Assembly: GCA_934045905.1 (NCBI GenBank)
Contig: OW203762.1
Location: 14,850,345-14,914,344, forward strand
DNA from: Leuctra nigra
Taxonomy: Eukaryota > Arthropoda > Insecta > Plecoptera > Leuctridae
DNA length: 64,000 nucleotides
Direction of reading: 5' to 3'
This document shows, one piece after another, positions 46,330 to 57,749 of the stretch. The notes beneath the pieces are model-generated. The model was not told the DNA's origin, made no database searches, and saw only the letters and a program-made list of their open reading frames with translations. A program made the position numbers and the translations under genes. The stretch's first letter is position 1, and each line of letters opens with the position of its first letter.

Positions 46330-47430
46330 TTGTCAAGCGAACGGAGCGAGTGTCTCCACTTGAAACTTATGGCACAAATCTCTGTTTTTTTGTTTTTTGT
46401 GTGTGTATTTGTATTTGTGCTTTTTGCATTAAGTTGTAAACGAAGTAAAGGATCTGGCCAATTTTTTTCACAAAAGATTCATTACTATCCACTGCAGAAG
46501 GCTATTGATTTCCAGCAAGATCCATCTATTAGTTTCATCGGAAAATGGATTTTAGATTGTACATATCTTGGCTAGAGAGCTTGGCAATATGAAAGAATCT
46601 CTGCGTTCACATTGAAACTGCAATCTTTCGACCGATCATCACCAAATTTTGCGTGGTAATTGGGTTAAGTATTTTTGACTCTCTCAGACAAACCTGTATT
46701 ATAAGTACTTCGAGAGTACAAAAGAATCATAATCAGTACAATGTCAATAACTCCGTGTGCAAATTGACTGGAATCTTTTTACCGATAATCATAACATTTT
46801 GTATGGTCATTGGGACCTGCATTATAAGTATATTTTGTCACTCTCAGACAAACCTGCAATGAATTTCAAGAGTTTATATTTCAAAACAATCATGCTCAGT
46901 AATGGCAATGTCAAAATGTACAAAAAAATATATATCACTGCTTCCTTGATTAATTCACTTACATATTATCCAATCTAATTCTAAGTCCGTCTTGGATAGC
47001 TTTCCTTGCCGAACTCCTGTCCCTCCTCCTCCTCCTGTCCTGTCTCCTGTGACTCCTGGCGTGTCAATTGACATTGACAGGAGTTGTTAAATTATTTTGA
47101 TATTCTGTCAGTGATTATTATTTCTGATGGCGATGGTCTCTTGAAAGTTTTTAGTAAATGTAAGTTTAATTGGTAATCAAACCATTTTCTGGAGAATGAG
47201 AAATATTGAACTTTTCTGTGATCGGAGTGACGGGAAAGTCTTTGCTTATCTTGTATTTTTATATTGATGTTAGGTAAGGTTTTGTAGTAATCTTGCCAGT
47301 CGCTGAAAAAAAAACTCTTTTGTGCTCCTGAAAGTATTTTTATTTATGGATTATTTACGGAATTTCGGTTAGATGGTTAGATATGCTGCACATACCAGTT
47401 ATCAACGCGTTACGCCGAGCGTTTTCCTAG
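46330..47430 (+). mobile_element. Helitron family 1 copy, variant head
   Basis: The start GTCAAGCGAACGGAGCGAGT, then GTCTCCACTTGAAACTTATG, is the same variant as at 25845. The terminus is ATCAACGCGTTACGCCGAGC, GTTTTC, CTAG (47427-47430). Two internal units with ACCGATCATCACCAAATTTT / ACCGATAATCATAACATTTT suggest duplication. Confidence 0.75.
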
Positions 47431-47439
47431 TATATATAC

Positions 47440-47762
47440 AAATTCTAGTTTTACTATACCTAAAAGACTACCAATAGTATATTCCCAATAGTGTATTCTT
47501 ATAGTTAATAGCCAATAGTTATTTCCAATAGTAAATCTGATATGTGTGGGAATAGTAATATTCTTTGGTAATATGCCAGTAGTCATATAGTCATTTGATA
47601 TAGTAAATATGTATAGTAAACGTGTACAATAATTTCATATAGTATTTTCTTACAGTAAAAGAGTATAGTATTTTGGTATAGTATTTTGTGGTAAATTTGT
47701 ATAGTAATTTGCATAGTATTTTCCTAGAACTTTACAAAAAATGTATAGTTATTTTGGGTCTG
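47440..47762 (-). repeat. TATAGTA-rich array, right arm
   Basis: GTATAGTA, AATAGTAA and ATAGTATTTT words in the orientation opposite to those at 45310-45990. GTATAGTTATTTTG at its end mirrors the left array's ATAGTTATTTTG. Confidence 0.65.
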
Positions 47763-47770
47763 ACTGATAA

Positions 47771-48274
47771 TGATGATGGAACTGTGTGTGATGAAGTTGT
47801 TTTAAAATAATTTTGTGAAAATCCGGCTTAACAATTCGCCCATGAAAAAAAACTAATTTCGACACTCTAACCTTGCTAAAGCACGAAGCTATTTCACAAT
47901 TTTATGGAATAAAATACGATTACCTTCCCCTTTATTGCCCTTAATAGCAGGTAGCATGAGCTAACCTTCGTGTTCCAAACAAAATACAAAGTGATAATAA
48001 CTGATTGTCAAAAACTATAAAACAATTTTGGACATCAATGCCAAGCAGAAGATAAGGCTTTGTTGAAATTCAAATATAAAATTTGCCACATAAATAATTA
48101 GGAAAAAGTAACTTTTCGGTGATGTCCTAAATAAAATGAGATGCAAATTATGGTAACAATTTAAGGGATTTTATCATTTGAATACCTTTTCTATTGAGAC
48201 TTAACAAAACACGATCTCTAATCTAATCTAATCTAATCTATCAATCAAAATACTTAACTGCCACACTATCCGCA

Positions 48275-48305
<31 letters not shown>

Positions 48306-48800
48306 ATAGTGAATCAATCTCACAGATATAAGCAATAGCTAACAGCTAAAATTATCAAATCAATATTAAAGATAAAATTTAGAGGTAAGTAGGTTGTCAA
48401 TAAAGAGAAGATGCAATTTTTATGAACTAAAATCTTAACAAATTAAACAATAGATAAGTTAACGTCATGTACACACTTTCAATTATCAACCAACAAATCT
48501 AGTTCTACAGTCATAGACACTTTTTGTCAATCAACAAATAGTTTTCCTCCTTATAAGAAAGGAGCAAAACTACAAACTTCAAGACAATTGACTCTAATAA
48601 ACAATAAATTGGTATATACACATTATCAAAGAAAGAATAAACAACCCACGCAAGTAAACTAACTAAAACTAACCGTAATATAATAATTGTTATGTTTTCT
48701 ATGTACAACATAACACATCCATAGATTTAGCTGATCGCTTTTAGGTATATATTCCAGTAATAGTTAAACTCTCTGGTTAAAGCGATACTTTGTAAAGCCA
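47771..48800. other. No gene recognised
   Basis: AT-rich DNA containing a run of 25 or so T at 48277-48302 and four TCTAA words at 48217-48238. It may be an old retroposon tail; no ORF or element ends were found. Confidence 0.45.
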
Positions 48801-48806
48801 GATTTA

Positions 48807-48953
48807 GGCCCGGTCTTTCAATTCTCTGCTAAAGTCTCAATTAGCTCTTAACAGTTAGTTAGTGGTAATTCTAGGAATGTCATTGGTTGTTGCCATGGCA
48901 ATATAGTCCTAATTGACTGTATAAAAGTTAGCAAGGCATTGAAAGACCGGCCC
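48807..48953. mobile_element. Small TIR element
   Basis: GGCCCGGTCTTTCAATT at 48807 and CATTGAAAGACCGGCCC ending at 48953 pair over at least 13 bp. Inside are TGGTTGTTGCCATGGCAA and TAGTTAGTGG words. No ORF. Confidence 0.65.
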
Positions 48954-48957
48954 TTAC

Positions 48958-49134
48958 ACGGTCACATTTATTGAACAACTTCTGTGTCACAGTCTTTGGC
49001 ACAGTCTTTGTCACATTTCTTGAAGGAAATTAGAACATGGTTTAAGTTCGGTGACAGAAAGTTGCTTCGTGTAAATGCAAAATTGTGTGAAAACTGGGAA
49101 TGTGACACAGAAGTTGTTCAAGAAATTGTACCGT
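48958..49134. mobile_element. Hairpin MITE of 177 bp
   Basis: TTGAACAACTTCTGTGTCAC (48971-48990) is repeated exactly in inverted form at 49102-49121, and homology extends outward to ACGGT at both ends. It follows the previous small TIR element within 5 bp. Confidence 0.75.
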
Positions 49135-49632
49135 TAATGAAAGCAAATTAATTGTGTTCAGTGCTTAACTGCTTATTTAGACCGTTGAAAAAGCAGTTTT
49201 AAAGACAAAACTAATGATTTAAACGTCAGAAAAAATTCAGACAGAAATAACAGATCTAATAAAAGTTGGTTTCAATAAAAATGACAATCTCCATTCCTAT
49301 GCCGGGTTTTCTTTGTCTCCCGATTATCTCTGCTCAATTGACACTTTCAAAGTGGAAATGGATAACTTTATTGCTTTTCTTTGCATGATGAAAATTTTAT
49401 TTGATCAGTTGCGTTTCCCCAGAATCTAATACCATATCTTATGTGGGATTCAAAATTTGAATAATATACTAATTTTGCAGTTTTTGTATTTGTAAGCGAT
49501 GATATGGTTTAGAGTGAGAAATAAGAAGAGTGGAGCTTTTTTAATAATTTGTTGCAGTGACTTTTCCAATTTAGGTTCCCATCAATGGTGATACCTAGGA
49601 ATGTTGTTTCTTTTACTTCAACTATTTCAGTA

Positions 49633-51497
49633 CCCCATAAAAAACACTTCGTGTAAAAATACCAGCCAAGTCTCTTCTACTAAAAAAAAAAAATGAAATT
49701 TAAAAATTCTGCACTGAAAAGTAATGATATCAAAAAATTTGCCAAGTCAAAACTTTATTTGAAAATCAAAAAATACTTGGCGCATCGTGTATATTAATAG
49801 CTTAGAAGTATAGGCCAGATATAAAATATACATAAAATATACAAACATATAGTAGACCTAAAATGCCCTAAAAAATCGATGCGCCAAGTATTTTTTGATT
49901 TTCAAATAAAGTTTTGACTTGGCAAATTTTTTGATATCATTACTTTTCAGTGCAGAATTTTTAGATTTCATATATTTTTTTTAGTAGAAGAGACTTGGCT
50001 GGTATTTTTACACGAAGTGTTTTTTATGGGGATATCACTCCTTTTTTTAGTTTATTCTATAACAACTTGTGACACATATGAAATGAACAATTACTAAATT
50101 CTTTTAAAAAGTCATCACCCTTTACAATTTCGTTACCACTAATGAATAGCAGCGTATGGTCCTAAATAATTGCTTTAAATGATCTTTCACGAAGAATAGC
50201 AAAGGTTTCATTCCAATCAGTCAACCCAGTTCCGAGATATGGAAACACTTCGGTTTTCAAAATGGCTGCTGAACTTTCTGCAATGCCACATAGAATTTAT
50301 TTCTATAAATGATGTGTATCATTTTAAGCTTTCTGAATATGTATTTATTGTATAGGAGGGAATTATAATAATTTATACATTTGAATGACGTCATTTCCGG
50401 TCTCATAAATAGGAAAATTCTATTTGTACTGTTCATATTCCATAGAGATGGCCTTCCGAATCGTTTGGCGCTAGTTTCATACCGATTTGTCTACCAGTTT
50501 TTGAGATATGACGTTACTTCCGGTTTAAAAATGGCGGCTGAAATCTCTGACCCCTTGAAGTATATTTGAAACATGATTACAATTTTATAAGCTGTCTCAA
50601 ATAGTATATTTATTGCATCAAAATAAAAATTTGTGAGATTATTAAAATGTGTGACGTCATTTCCGGTTTAGGTATAGGAAACTGCAAATATTATTGATGA
50701 TAATACATAAAGTTGACCGTCTAAATTGTTTTGCGCTGGTTTCGTTGAAATCTATTTAGCTGTTATTGAGATATGATGTCACTTCCGGTTTCAAAATGGC
50801 GGCTTCCGGTTGGTTTTATAACAAGTCACATGAGACGTCAAAAGTACATACGTTACATAAATATCAAAATAATCGGATCAACCTTTGTTGCCAAAAAGCC
50901 AATCGATGTATTTCAAATTTCATTACGTCATTTCCGGTTTCTTTAACATAATGTTTAGTCTTTTGCTACTTATCATGCATATAGATGACCGTCTGGATCG
51001 TTTGGCGCAATTTTCGCTCCAATTGGTCCAGCCGTTGACGAGATATGACGTCACTTCCGGTTTCAAAATGGCGGCACAAAAAATTCATGGGGTGAAGGTT
51101 AAATCAGACGCCAAAAGTGCACACGTGGTAAAAATGTGAGATCAATCGGTTCAGCCTTTTAGGCTGTGGCCTTGTTACCGGATTTGAATTCCAGGAGACT
51201 ACTACTGAGATTATTATTATTATTATTATGAAAACCGCCCTAAAACACTGTTTTCACGGCCCTCTAGCGCGCAAAGGGCGTAACCTATTGTTCCCAAATT
51301 TGGTATATGTTGTAGGGTGGGCCATAGCTCGAAATTAAGATATATCGCAACAATGTGAGATTTTCCAATTTTAAGATCCAGTAGGCCGAAAATGCCACTT
51401 TGATGCTTACAGTAAAAGTGGGTTTGCTCCAGCCTTTTTAAATGAGTGTGTGCGCGCGCCGTACGACTTGGCTGGCGTGGAGCAACCGCTCCACTAG
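49633..51497 (-). mobile_element. Composite hairpin/CRE-array/palindrome element, copy 3
   Basis: Inverted relative to the others: the hairpin (one mismatch, GTGGAGCAACCGCTCCAC) is at 51477-51494 with CTAG at 51494-51497, the cassettes (TGACGTCATTTCCGG or TGACGTCACTTCCGG followed by TTTCAAAATGGCGGC) lie at about 50388-51070, and the palindrome is at 49633-50031. Several cassettes have the full YY1-type AAAATGGCGGC. A TTA microsatellite lies at 51209-51228. Confidence 0.85.
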
Positions 51498-51589
51498 ATT
51501 CTGGTTTGTTATATGCTCAATTTGATTTGAGTATCACTATTTTTATTATTTTTATAATTTTTAACTTGATAGTGTATTTAATTAGTTTT

Positions 51590-52239
51590 TGTTGAGTTAA
51601 TAAGTAGATAATTGTCATTGAACCATGTTGTTGCTCGTAAAAGCACGTGTTCAGTGTTTTGCTTAAAATTTTCCCTAGTTTTCCCTTTTATAGTAATATT
51701 TGTGTCAGCTGCGTAAAGCTAGGAAAAGCTCACTAGGATACTTCCTTGCGGTACTCCTCTGATTATTTTTAGAGGATCAGAGGTAGTTTCTTTTCAATGT
51801 TATTTTCATTGGTTGAGGTTATTTCTACATATTGAACTCTATATTTTAGATAAGATTCAAGGAGTTGGAGTGCTACTCCCCGAACGCCATAAAATTCAAG
51901 TTTCGCTAGGAGTATAAAATGACTGATGCTGTCGAAAGCCTTGGAAAGCTCGCAAAATAGTCCCAGGGTCTGCTCTTTATCTTCTAGGCCCTGGATAGTG
52001 TTTGCAACAAAGCGCTCTATTGTTGTAGCAGTTGATTTATTTCTCCTAAAACCACTCTGATTTTCTGTAAGCAAATTTTCAAATTCTAGGAAGGATGTTT
52101 GTCTTGTGTGTATGGTTTTTTTTGCTGGAAGTATAGATATTGGTCTGTAGTTGTTTGTATTTTTCTTGTCTCCCTTTTTGTATATTGGTATTACTTTTGA
52201 TTCTTTTAATTTGTCTGGAAATATTAATTTGGTGCTCAC
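51590..52239 (-). pseudogene. Non-LTR retrotransposon reverse transcriptase fragment
   Basis: A minus-strand frame from about 52239 to 51769 reads LKESKVIPIYKKGDKKNTNN, YRPISILPA, ENQSGFRRNKSTATTIERFV, LSKAFDSISHFILLAKLEFY and ESYLKYRVQYVEI, the fingers and palm of a Jockey/CR1-type reverse transcriptase. A frame change then gives IIRGVPQGSIL; after a short gap, YAADTNITIKGKTREN follows (near 51710). The usual catalytic YADD is thus changed, and part of the segment between is missing. It is a dead copy. The first F-x-D-L catalytic Asp is also altered (FCELSKAFD). Confidence 0.85.
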
Positions 52240-52279
52240 ATTAAAAAATCATTATTCTGGATCTAATTGTCGTACAGAC

Positions 52280-52435
52280 TCCATTTGTTTTTGCACCAAG
52301 TACTTTTAGAGTTTTAAATTCGCGTGTTTACTGGCCCATTTTTTCATATCATTTTTCATATACTTTTCAGTGCTGATTGTTTTTGTAGATGATACTTTGA
52401 TGGTATTTTTATACTAAGTGCTTTATGAGCATAAC
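52280..52435 (-). repeat. Decayed arm of the composite palindrome
   Basis: ATACTTTTCAGTGCTGA, then GGTATTTTTATACTAAGTGC, matches the right-hand palindrome arms at 44750-44837 and 49940-50031 with many changes. It abuts the Helitron-2 type terminus (inverted) at about 52570. Confidence 0.55.
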
Positions 52436-52612
52436 CATTAACCAAAAAGTGTATATCCAATCCATTTGTGTAAACTTCATTATTGCCAAAAGATCAACAA
52501 ATGATAAACCGAGAAAAGTAAACTAAAATGTCACGAATGCATATTTATTTTCTGTAAAATATCTATTCACTTTAGAGGACCCCGCTTACAAATTGTCAGC
52601 TGTATATTTATA

Positions 52613-53051
52613 AGAACTCTTAGAAGTAAGACTAGGAGAGACACACAACTTAAATTTTATAAGGTGATGGCAGTCCCAACTCTTCTTTATGGCTCGGAAA
52701 CATGGGCGACAACAACAAAAGATTTGAGCAGAATACAGGTCACAGAGATGAGATTTTTACGATCAGTGAAGGGATGCACCAGAGAGGATAGAATACGCAA
52801 TGAAGATATAAGACAGGAACTTGGTATTTATTCCGTGCTCGACAAAATTGAAATGGGCAAAGCAAATTGGAAGCAGCATCATGGTCGTATGCCACCTGCG
52901 AGAATTCCTCGAAGCATTCTCCGTTACCAGCCAGGAGGAAGAAGAGATGTAGGGCGGCCCAGAAAACAATGGTGACATAACATTTGGAACCGGAACAGGC
53001 ATTTATGCCTAATCCAGGATAGAAGAAGAAGAAGAAGAAGAAGAAGAAGAT
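52613..53051 (+). pseudogene. C-terminal end of another non-LTR retrotransposon
   Basis: The frame from about 52613 reads RTLRSKTRRDTQLKFYKVMA, VPTLLYGSETWATTTKDLSR, EMRFLRSVKGCTREDRIRNE, IRQELGIYSVLDKI and GRRDVGRPRKQW, then TGA. This is the well-known C-terminal region after the reverse transcriptase domain of arthropod non-LTR elements (Y-G-[SA]-E-[TC]-W, then G-R-P-[RK]-x-[RT]-W). It ends in an AAG trinucleotide tail (53023-53050), typical for 3' ends of such elements, and is 5'-truncated. Confidence 0.88.
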
Positions 53052-53059
53052 ATTTATAT

Positions 53060-53750
53060 GATAATTTATCACCAACTACCAAAGTTTGGGAAATGTTAAA
53101 TAGCGACAGTGAAATACAACACAATCATAGAGGGTTCCTCCCATCCTTCCATCTTTACCTATACTATTCACCATCATCTCGCATCATCATAATCTTTCCA
53201 AGTAGATCTCCGAAAATATTTTTTTTGAAATTAACAATTTTTATTAATTTTTTCAACATTTTAACTATTTTTTAATGTAGAAGATTCATCAAAATGTCCT
53301 GTAACTTGCAACTCTTGACTTATATTGAGTTTTCAATTTGATGTCTCCAGAAAATGAGGATATTATATATATATAATCTTTATTCATTTTAAAATAAAGT
53401 CTGCCTATACATAAAGGTTGTAAAAACACAGAATAACAATCAATAAAATGTACATTAATTAAATTTAAAATTTAAGGAAAATTAGTAGATTAAGATGACA
53501 AGAAAATATGAGAAAGAACTACACGGAGGTAAAGGAAAAAAAATATTTAGATTTTGGTTTCTAACTTTAAAAAACGCACGGGTAGGTGTTAGTATAGAAA
53601 GTCTTAATAAATAACTTAATGCCTATGCACAAAAAGCAAATTTAATATAATTTATTTATATGAATGCGCCCCTGATATCCTCCATGATCGCCCCCATCTC
53701 TAGTACCACAAAATCCACCCCTGGTCAGTCGTGTTCCTTATTTTCTCGAA
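53060..53750. other. No gene recognised
   Basis: AT-rich sequence after the retrotransposon tail. I see no exon or element end. Confidence 0.4.
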
Positions 53751-53830
53751 TAAAGATTCATGCTGACATTTTGACGTTTTGAAAAGCCAGTCGGATCAAT
53801 TTCCATTGTAGGACATCCGCACACCCGGAC
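53751..53830 (-). repeat. Dispersed repeat A, copy 3 fragment
   Basis: ATGCTGACATTTTGACGTTT and TTTCCATTGTAGGACAT plus CACACCCGGAC are the complement of the start of repeat A (35660-35745). It stops at the element that follows. Confidence 0.75.
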
Positions 53831-54548
53831 GCGTCTTTCCATACCCTAATCGAGCCCAACTCAATACAACTGTTTAAAGACTATAAAGAACTGAACAAAA
53901 TATTTTCTAGCAATTCAAATTATTTTATGTTGACCTTCAAGTGACTTTCTACTGTAAATTCTTAGTACCTTAGATAGTTACCTAAGCACCTAAACACCTG
54001 GTACCTGTTTCGTCACACAAAAACACTTATAAAGAACCATCTTAAATTGGTATATTGGACCTACAATAAACCTAGCTGACAATATTAGAGAATCTATTCT
54101 GATCAAAACATTTGTTGGTATTAATGCGAAGTCCAAAAGTAGTTGGTACTTTTGCGTAGGCCTATGGGGTTGACCTGAAATATTGGTCGTAATGTAATTT
54201 TCATGATTATTATAATAATTGATTAAACCCAACCACTTCTGCTCATTTTGTTTCGCCTTGCTTATAATCAAATGCATGTTTGTCTCGTGTCAGAATTTTA
54301 TTATCCAGAAATTTGTATCTCCTTATAAAGTGTTTAAATCTACTTTCCAAACAATGTTCTTTACTTTCAAACTGTCAACAATTACGAGAGTAAAACCTCC
54401 AATATTGCGAAGTAACCTCACTTAGCTGCTTCATTATGAATGGGAGTTTAGGATATTTGATTATACCGAATAGATTCGGCGTTAAATGCGCGTTAAATGC
54501 AAATATTCAAATCAATGAGTTGGGCTCGATTAGGGTATGGAAAGACGC
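53831..54548. mobile_element. Mutator-type MITE with 9-bp target duplication
   Basis: The termini GCGTCTTTCCATACCCTAAT, then CGAGCCCAACTCA, are exact inverted copies over 33 bp (53831-53863; 54516-54548). The flanks are identical 9-bp direct repeats CACCCGGAC (53822-53830 and 54549-54557). TIR length and a 9-bp duplication fit the Mutator/MULE superfamily. The 718-bp element has no transposase. Confidence 0.88.
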
Positions 54549-54557
54549 CACCCGGAC

Positions 54558-56196
54558 GCGTCTTTTCAAACCTAAGTCGGCTCCAACGCTGGCACGCTCT
54601 ATTAGTACAGCGGCTAACAGGATTGATGATTCATTTTGTGATGCAAGCATGACATTTGGTGGAGATGATCCTTAGGACATATAAAAAGATTTGACAATGA
54701 TAGCATTCAATATTTTGCCCCTGGGGTCAGTGGTGACATCTGGCAGTCAAATTACATAAATCCTCATAATTAATTTCTGAATCAATATTTTGAGCGAATG
54801 TTGGCTCTATAATGACCATCTGCATTCATGTGATTTTAAAAAAATCACAATGGGTAATTTGGCAAAAAATTTCAAAAAAATCGTATTTATTGAGCTATTT
54901 CATTTTAATTTTTTTGAAATGAGTGTAAATGTTTTTTTTTCCTGCAACTGGTTTGGTTTTGATCATCGTATAAATAACACTCATAACATTTTTTTACTGG
55001 TTTCAAAAAAAATTAAAAAATTAAATAGGTCAATAAATACGAATTTTACTATTTTACCCCAAATGATCCCCCAAATGACACCTTGTGCAAATTTTTATTT
55101 TCGTACATTTTATAACTTAGNNNNNNNNNNNNNNNNNNNNNNNNNNNNNNNNNNNNNNNNNNNNNNNNNNNNNNNNNNNNNNNNNNNNNNNNNNNNNNNN
55201 NNNNNNNNNNNNNNNNNNNNNNNNNNNNNNNNNNNNNNNNNNNNNNNNNNNNNNNNNNNNNNNNNNNNNNNNNNNNNNNNNNNNNNNNNNNNNNNNNNNN
55301 NNNNNNNNNNNNNNNNNNNNCAAGCAATTTGAGAATTTATGCAAAAAAAAACATATTACCTGCACAAGCAATTTGAGTAGGTATTTATGCAAAAAAAACA
55401 TTTAGCATTCTTCATGCAAAAAACAAATTAAAATAACTTAATTTGGTATCCATTCAGTTGGCATGTTTTAACACACAATAAATAAATATAACAGCAAAGT
55501 GTATAGAAGCAGCTATAGATTAGTAAAATAGATTAAATACGGATTACAGAGAACAGATTATTGAATTTACTTTTTTATGGACTGTGTACCTCAATGATTA
55601 TAATTTCAGCAACTCCAAAACACGCAAGTTCTTCTTCTACACCTTGAAAGGAATTCTGTGTTTCCTGAGGTTTTTCTGTGTAGGTTATGTCGGACCTTGT
55701 TTGTAAATCGACTAGCATGAACAAGCATGAAAGTGACAGTGACAGATTTTCAATCAACATTGAATCCAAAGCAATCGGTTGGTAGTGAAATATCTTTAGC
55801 CAAAGCTTTTCAATTTGATGAAAATATGTGCATCTCCACGCCATCTAGCCAAACGTTACGGAAACTTTTACCGGAAACGATGACTGCGGTACAAGCTTCA
55901 GTCCTCTGGTCGTAGCTATCGATTTTCTAGTTCGACCCAAGTTTGCGCGGTATATTTAAACATTCGCGGGGAACAATATTATTCTTATTTCGTTGAGTTA
56001 AAAACACTTTCTCGCCACACAAGTTGATAAAAGAGGTAAAATGACTGTCCGTATTTCGCTTCACTTCAAAATGACGCAATTTTTTTCGGTCTTATCTTAG
56101 ATATGACCACCCGGAAATGGTAATAAAGTTAATCCAAAAATCGGCCATCTTGTTTGGTCGCAAGTGCTTCCAGAATTGGTTTGCGACCGGTCATAA
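54558..56196. other. Unresolved region around an assembly gap
   Basis: N residues fill 55121-55320. To the right of the gap, ACAAGCAATTTGAG and TTTATGCAAAAAAAAACAT are each repeated about 45 bp apart, so a tandem repeat may have caused the gap. No gene seen on either side; frames that span the Ns are meaningless. Confidence 0.6.
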
Positions 56197-56946
56197 CTAT
56201 TTAATCCGAAAAATTAAGTTAAAACCTTTCGAGAATGACCCTGTTAGTGTCACGTTCACTTCGGTATCTTTTGAAATAATTCTGTAAGGTCCGTACCACC
56301 TTAATTGTATTGATTTCTTTATGCCCGGGACTGCTGTATCGTCGTGTAACAAAACTAAGTCACCAATTTGGAATTTTACCGGCACTGATTTCCTGTTGTA
56401 GAATTTTTCTCTAGTTTCGGCAGCTTGTCTGGTTTTTCTACGCGTTGTTGCAAACACTTTTTTCAGTTTTTCTTGCATGTCCGTGACGTAATGTGTATTA
56501 AGATCTTTTGATGCTGGTGTTGTTAAACAATCCCAGGGTAATCGCATATCTCTAAGATGTTCTAGAAAAAATGGACTATAGGATGTGGATGCGTTTATAG
56601 CTGATCGAAGTGCAATATTTACGTACGGAATTATTTCTATCCAATTTTGATTTTTCACTGCGTAGTGACTCATGATGTTATTAACTGTGGAATGGACGCG
56701 TTCTACCAATCCATTGCTTTGGGGATAGTGAGCTGAAGAATGGCCTATGTCGAATCCCAATAGCTTCCCTATGTCCGTAAAAACTTTTCCCGTAAAGATT
56801 TTGGCGTTATCACAAATTATTTTCTCGGCCACTCCAACATGGGGTACTATGTCACTGACGTAGTGTTTTGCTACTGTTTCGGCCTTTTGATCTTTCATTG
56901 GTATTATGAAGCTAAATTTTGTGAATGCGTCGATGTATCTAGTCGG
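56197..56946 (-). pseudogene. Ty3/gypsy-type integrase fragment
   Basis: On the minus strand the frame runs from about 56946 (RYIDAFTKFSFIIPMKDQKA) to a stop at 56197. It shows the integrase core: the first Asp in YIDAF, the second in IICDNAKIFTG, and Glu in SNGLVERVHSTVNN (D,D-35-E type), followed by a helical segment and a C-terminal module with WYGPYRIISKDTEVNV, the GPY/F motif of Ty3/gypsy integrases. About 250 residues are intact in one frame. The upstream zinc-binding part, protease and reverse transcriptase are absent and no LTR was found, so it is a 5'-truncated remnant. The LTR remnants at 31176-34868 are not adjacent and need not belong to it. Confidence 0.9.
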
Positions 56947-57209
56947 GCGTTAGCTCGACGCTGCCAAGCACCGTTCAATACGAGGTCTACTTTTAAAACG
57001 CGGCGAGCTTACTACCACTACTGTATACTGCAAGCGCTTCGGGCCCGATTTCGGGGTGTCAGTACGCATGCAAGCATTTAGAAATGAAAGTTGAAAACCA
57101 TGGTTATCGGGTATATTTAGCCACCTGACAACACCTAACCAAATATCAAAGTGCTGCGATCATCCCTTCGGGGTGAATTTTGGGCCTCAAACATGCAAGG
57201 ATTAACTTT

Positions 57210-57212
57210 CAT

Positions 57213-57249
<37 letters not shown>

Positions 57250-57251
57250 GC
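57210..57251 (+). repeat. GTTA microsatellite
   Basis: About ten GTTA units, followed by GGCACGGTCAATTTGTTTGC. Confidence 0.95.
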
Positions 57252-57749
57252 ACGGTCAATTTGTTTGCCCCTCTCCACAGGTTGAACGGTTTGTCCTAGA
57301 GAGTTGAAATTTGGCAGAGACATAGAGTCATATTTATAGCAGTGCCCTTTGAAAGAAAATCTGAAACATTTTGACCGGAAGTGAAGTTATTACAATTTTA
57401 AATTTTAAAAAAATTTTAAAAGTCAAACGGGTCCATCGAGAGTTTTGAAATTTGGCAACAATAAAGACAATGTATTGCTAGACACTCCACTTCAAGAAAA
57501 ATCAATAAATTTAAACCGGAAGTGGGAAAATTATCAATATTTACGTTCCGCTCTTCTTCTTTGATACACTAAACAGCGGCTCTAATTCCCATCGGACTGA
57601 TAGCTCATGTTAGGAAGGCAGCTGGCTTCGACATCTGCATAACACGTTCGATTCCCGATCCCGGAAAACTTTTTTTTTCATATATTATTTTTTAATTTGT
57701 ATAAGCGATGATACCTTCATGGATATATATTCAAATGAGAGGTCCAGGG
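57252..57749 (+). repeat. tRNA-like repeat, first type
   Basis: The segment 57595-57672 has a tRNA-like shape with CATAACACGTTCGATTCCCG (box B GTTCGATTCC) and an anticodon-loop-like CTTCGACATCTGC, ending CCGGAAAACTTTTTTT. It is probably the head of a tRNA-derived SINE. Before it are two phrases GAGTTGAAATTTGGCA/GAGTTTTGAAATTTGGCAA. Confidence 0.45.

Noticed and set aside
54790..55401. Frames running through the N block
   Set aside because: Residues across 55121-55320 are unknown, so these frames have no content.
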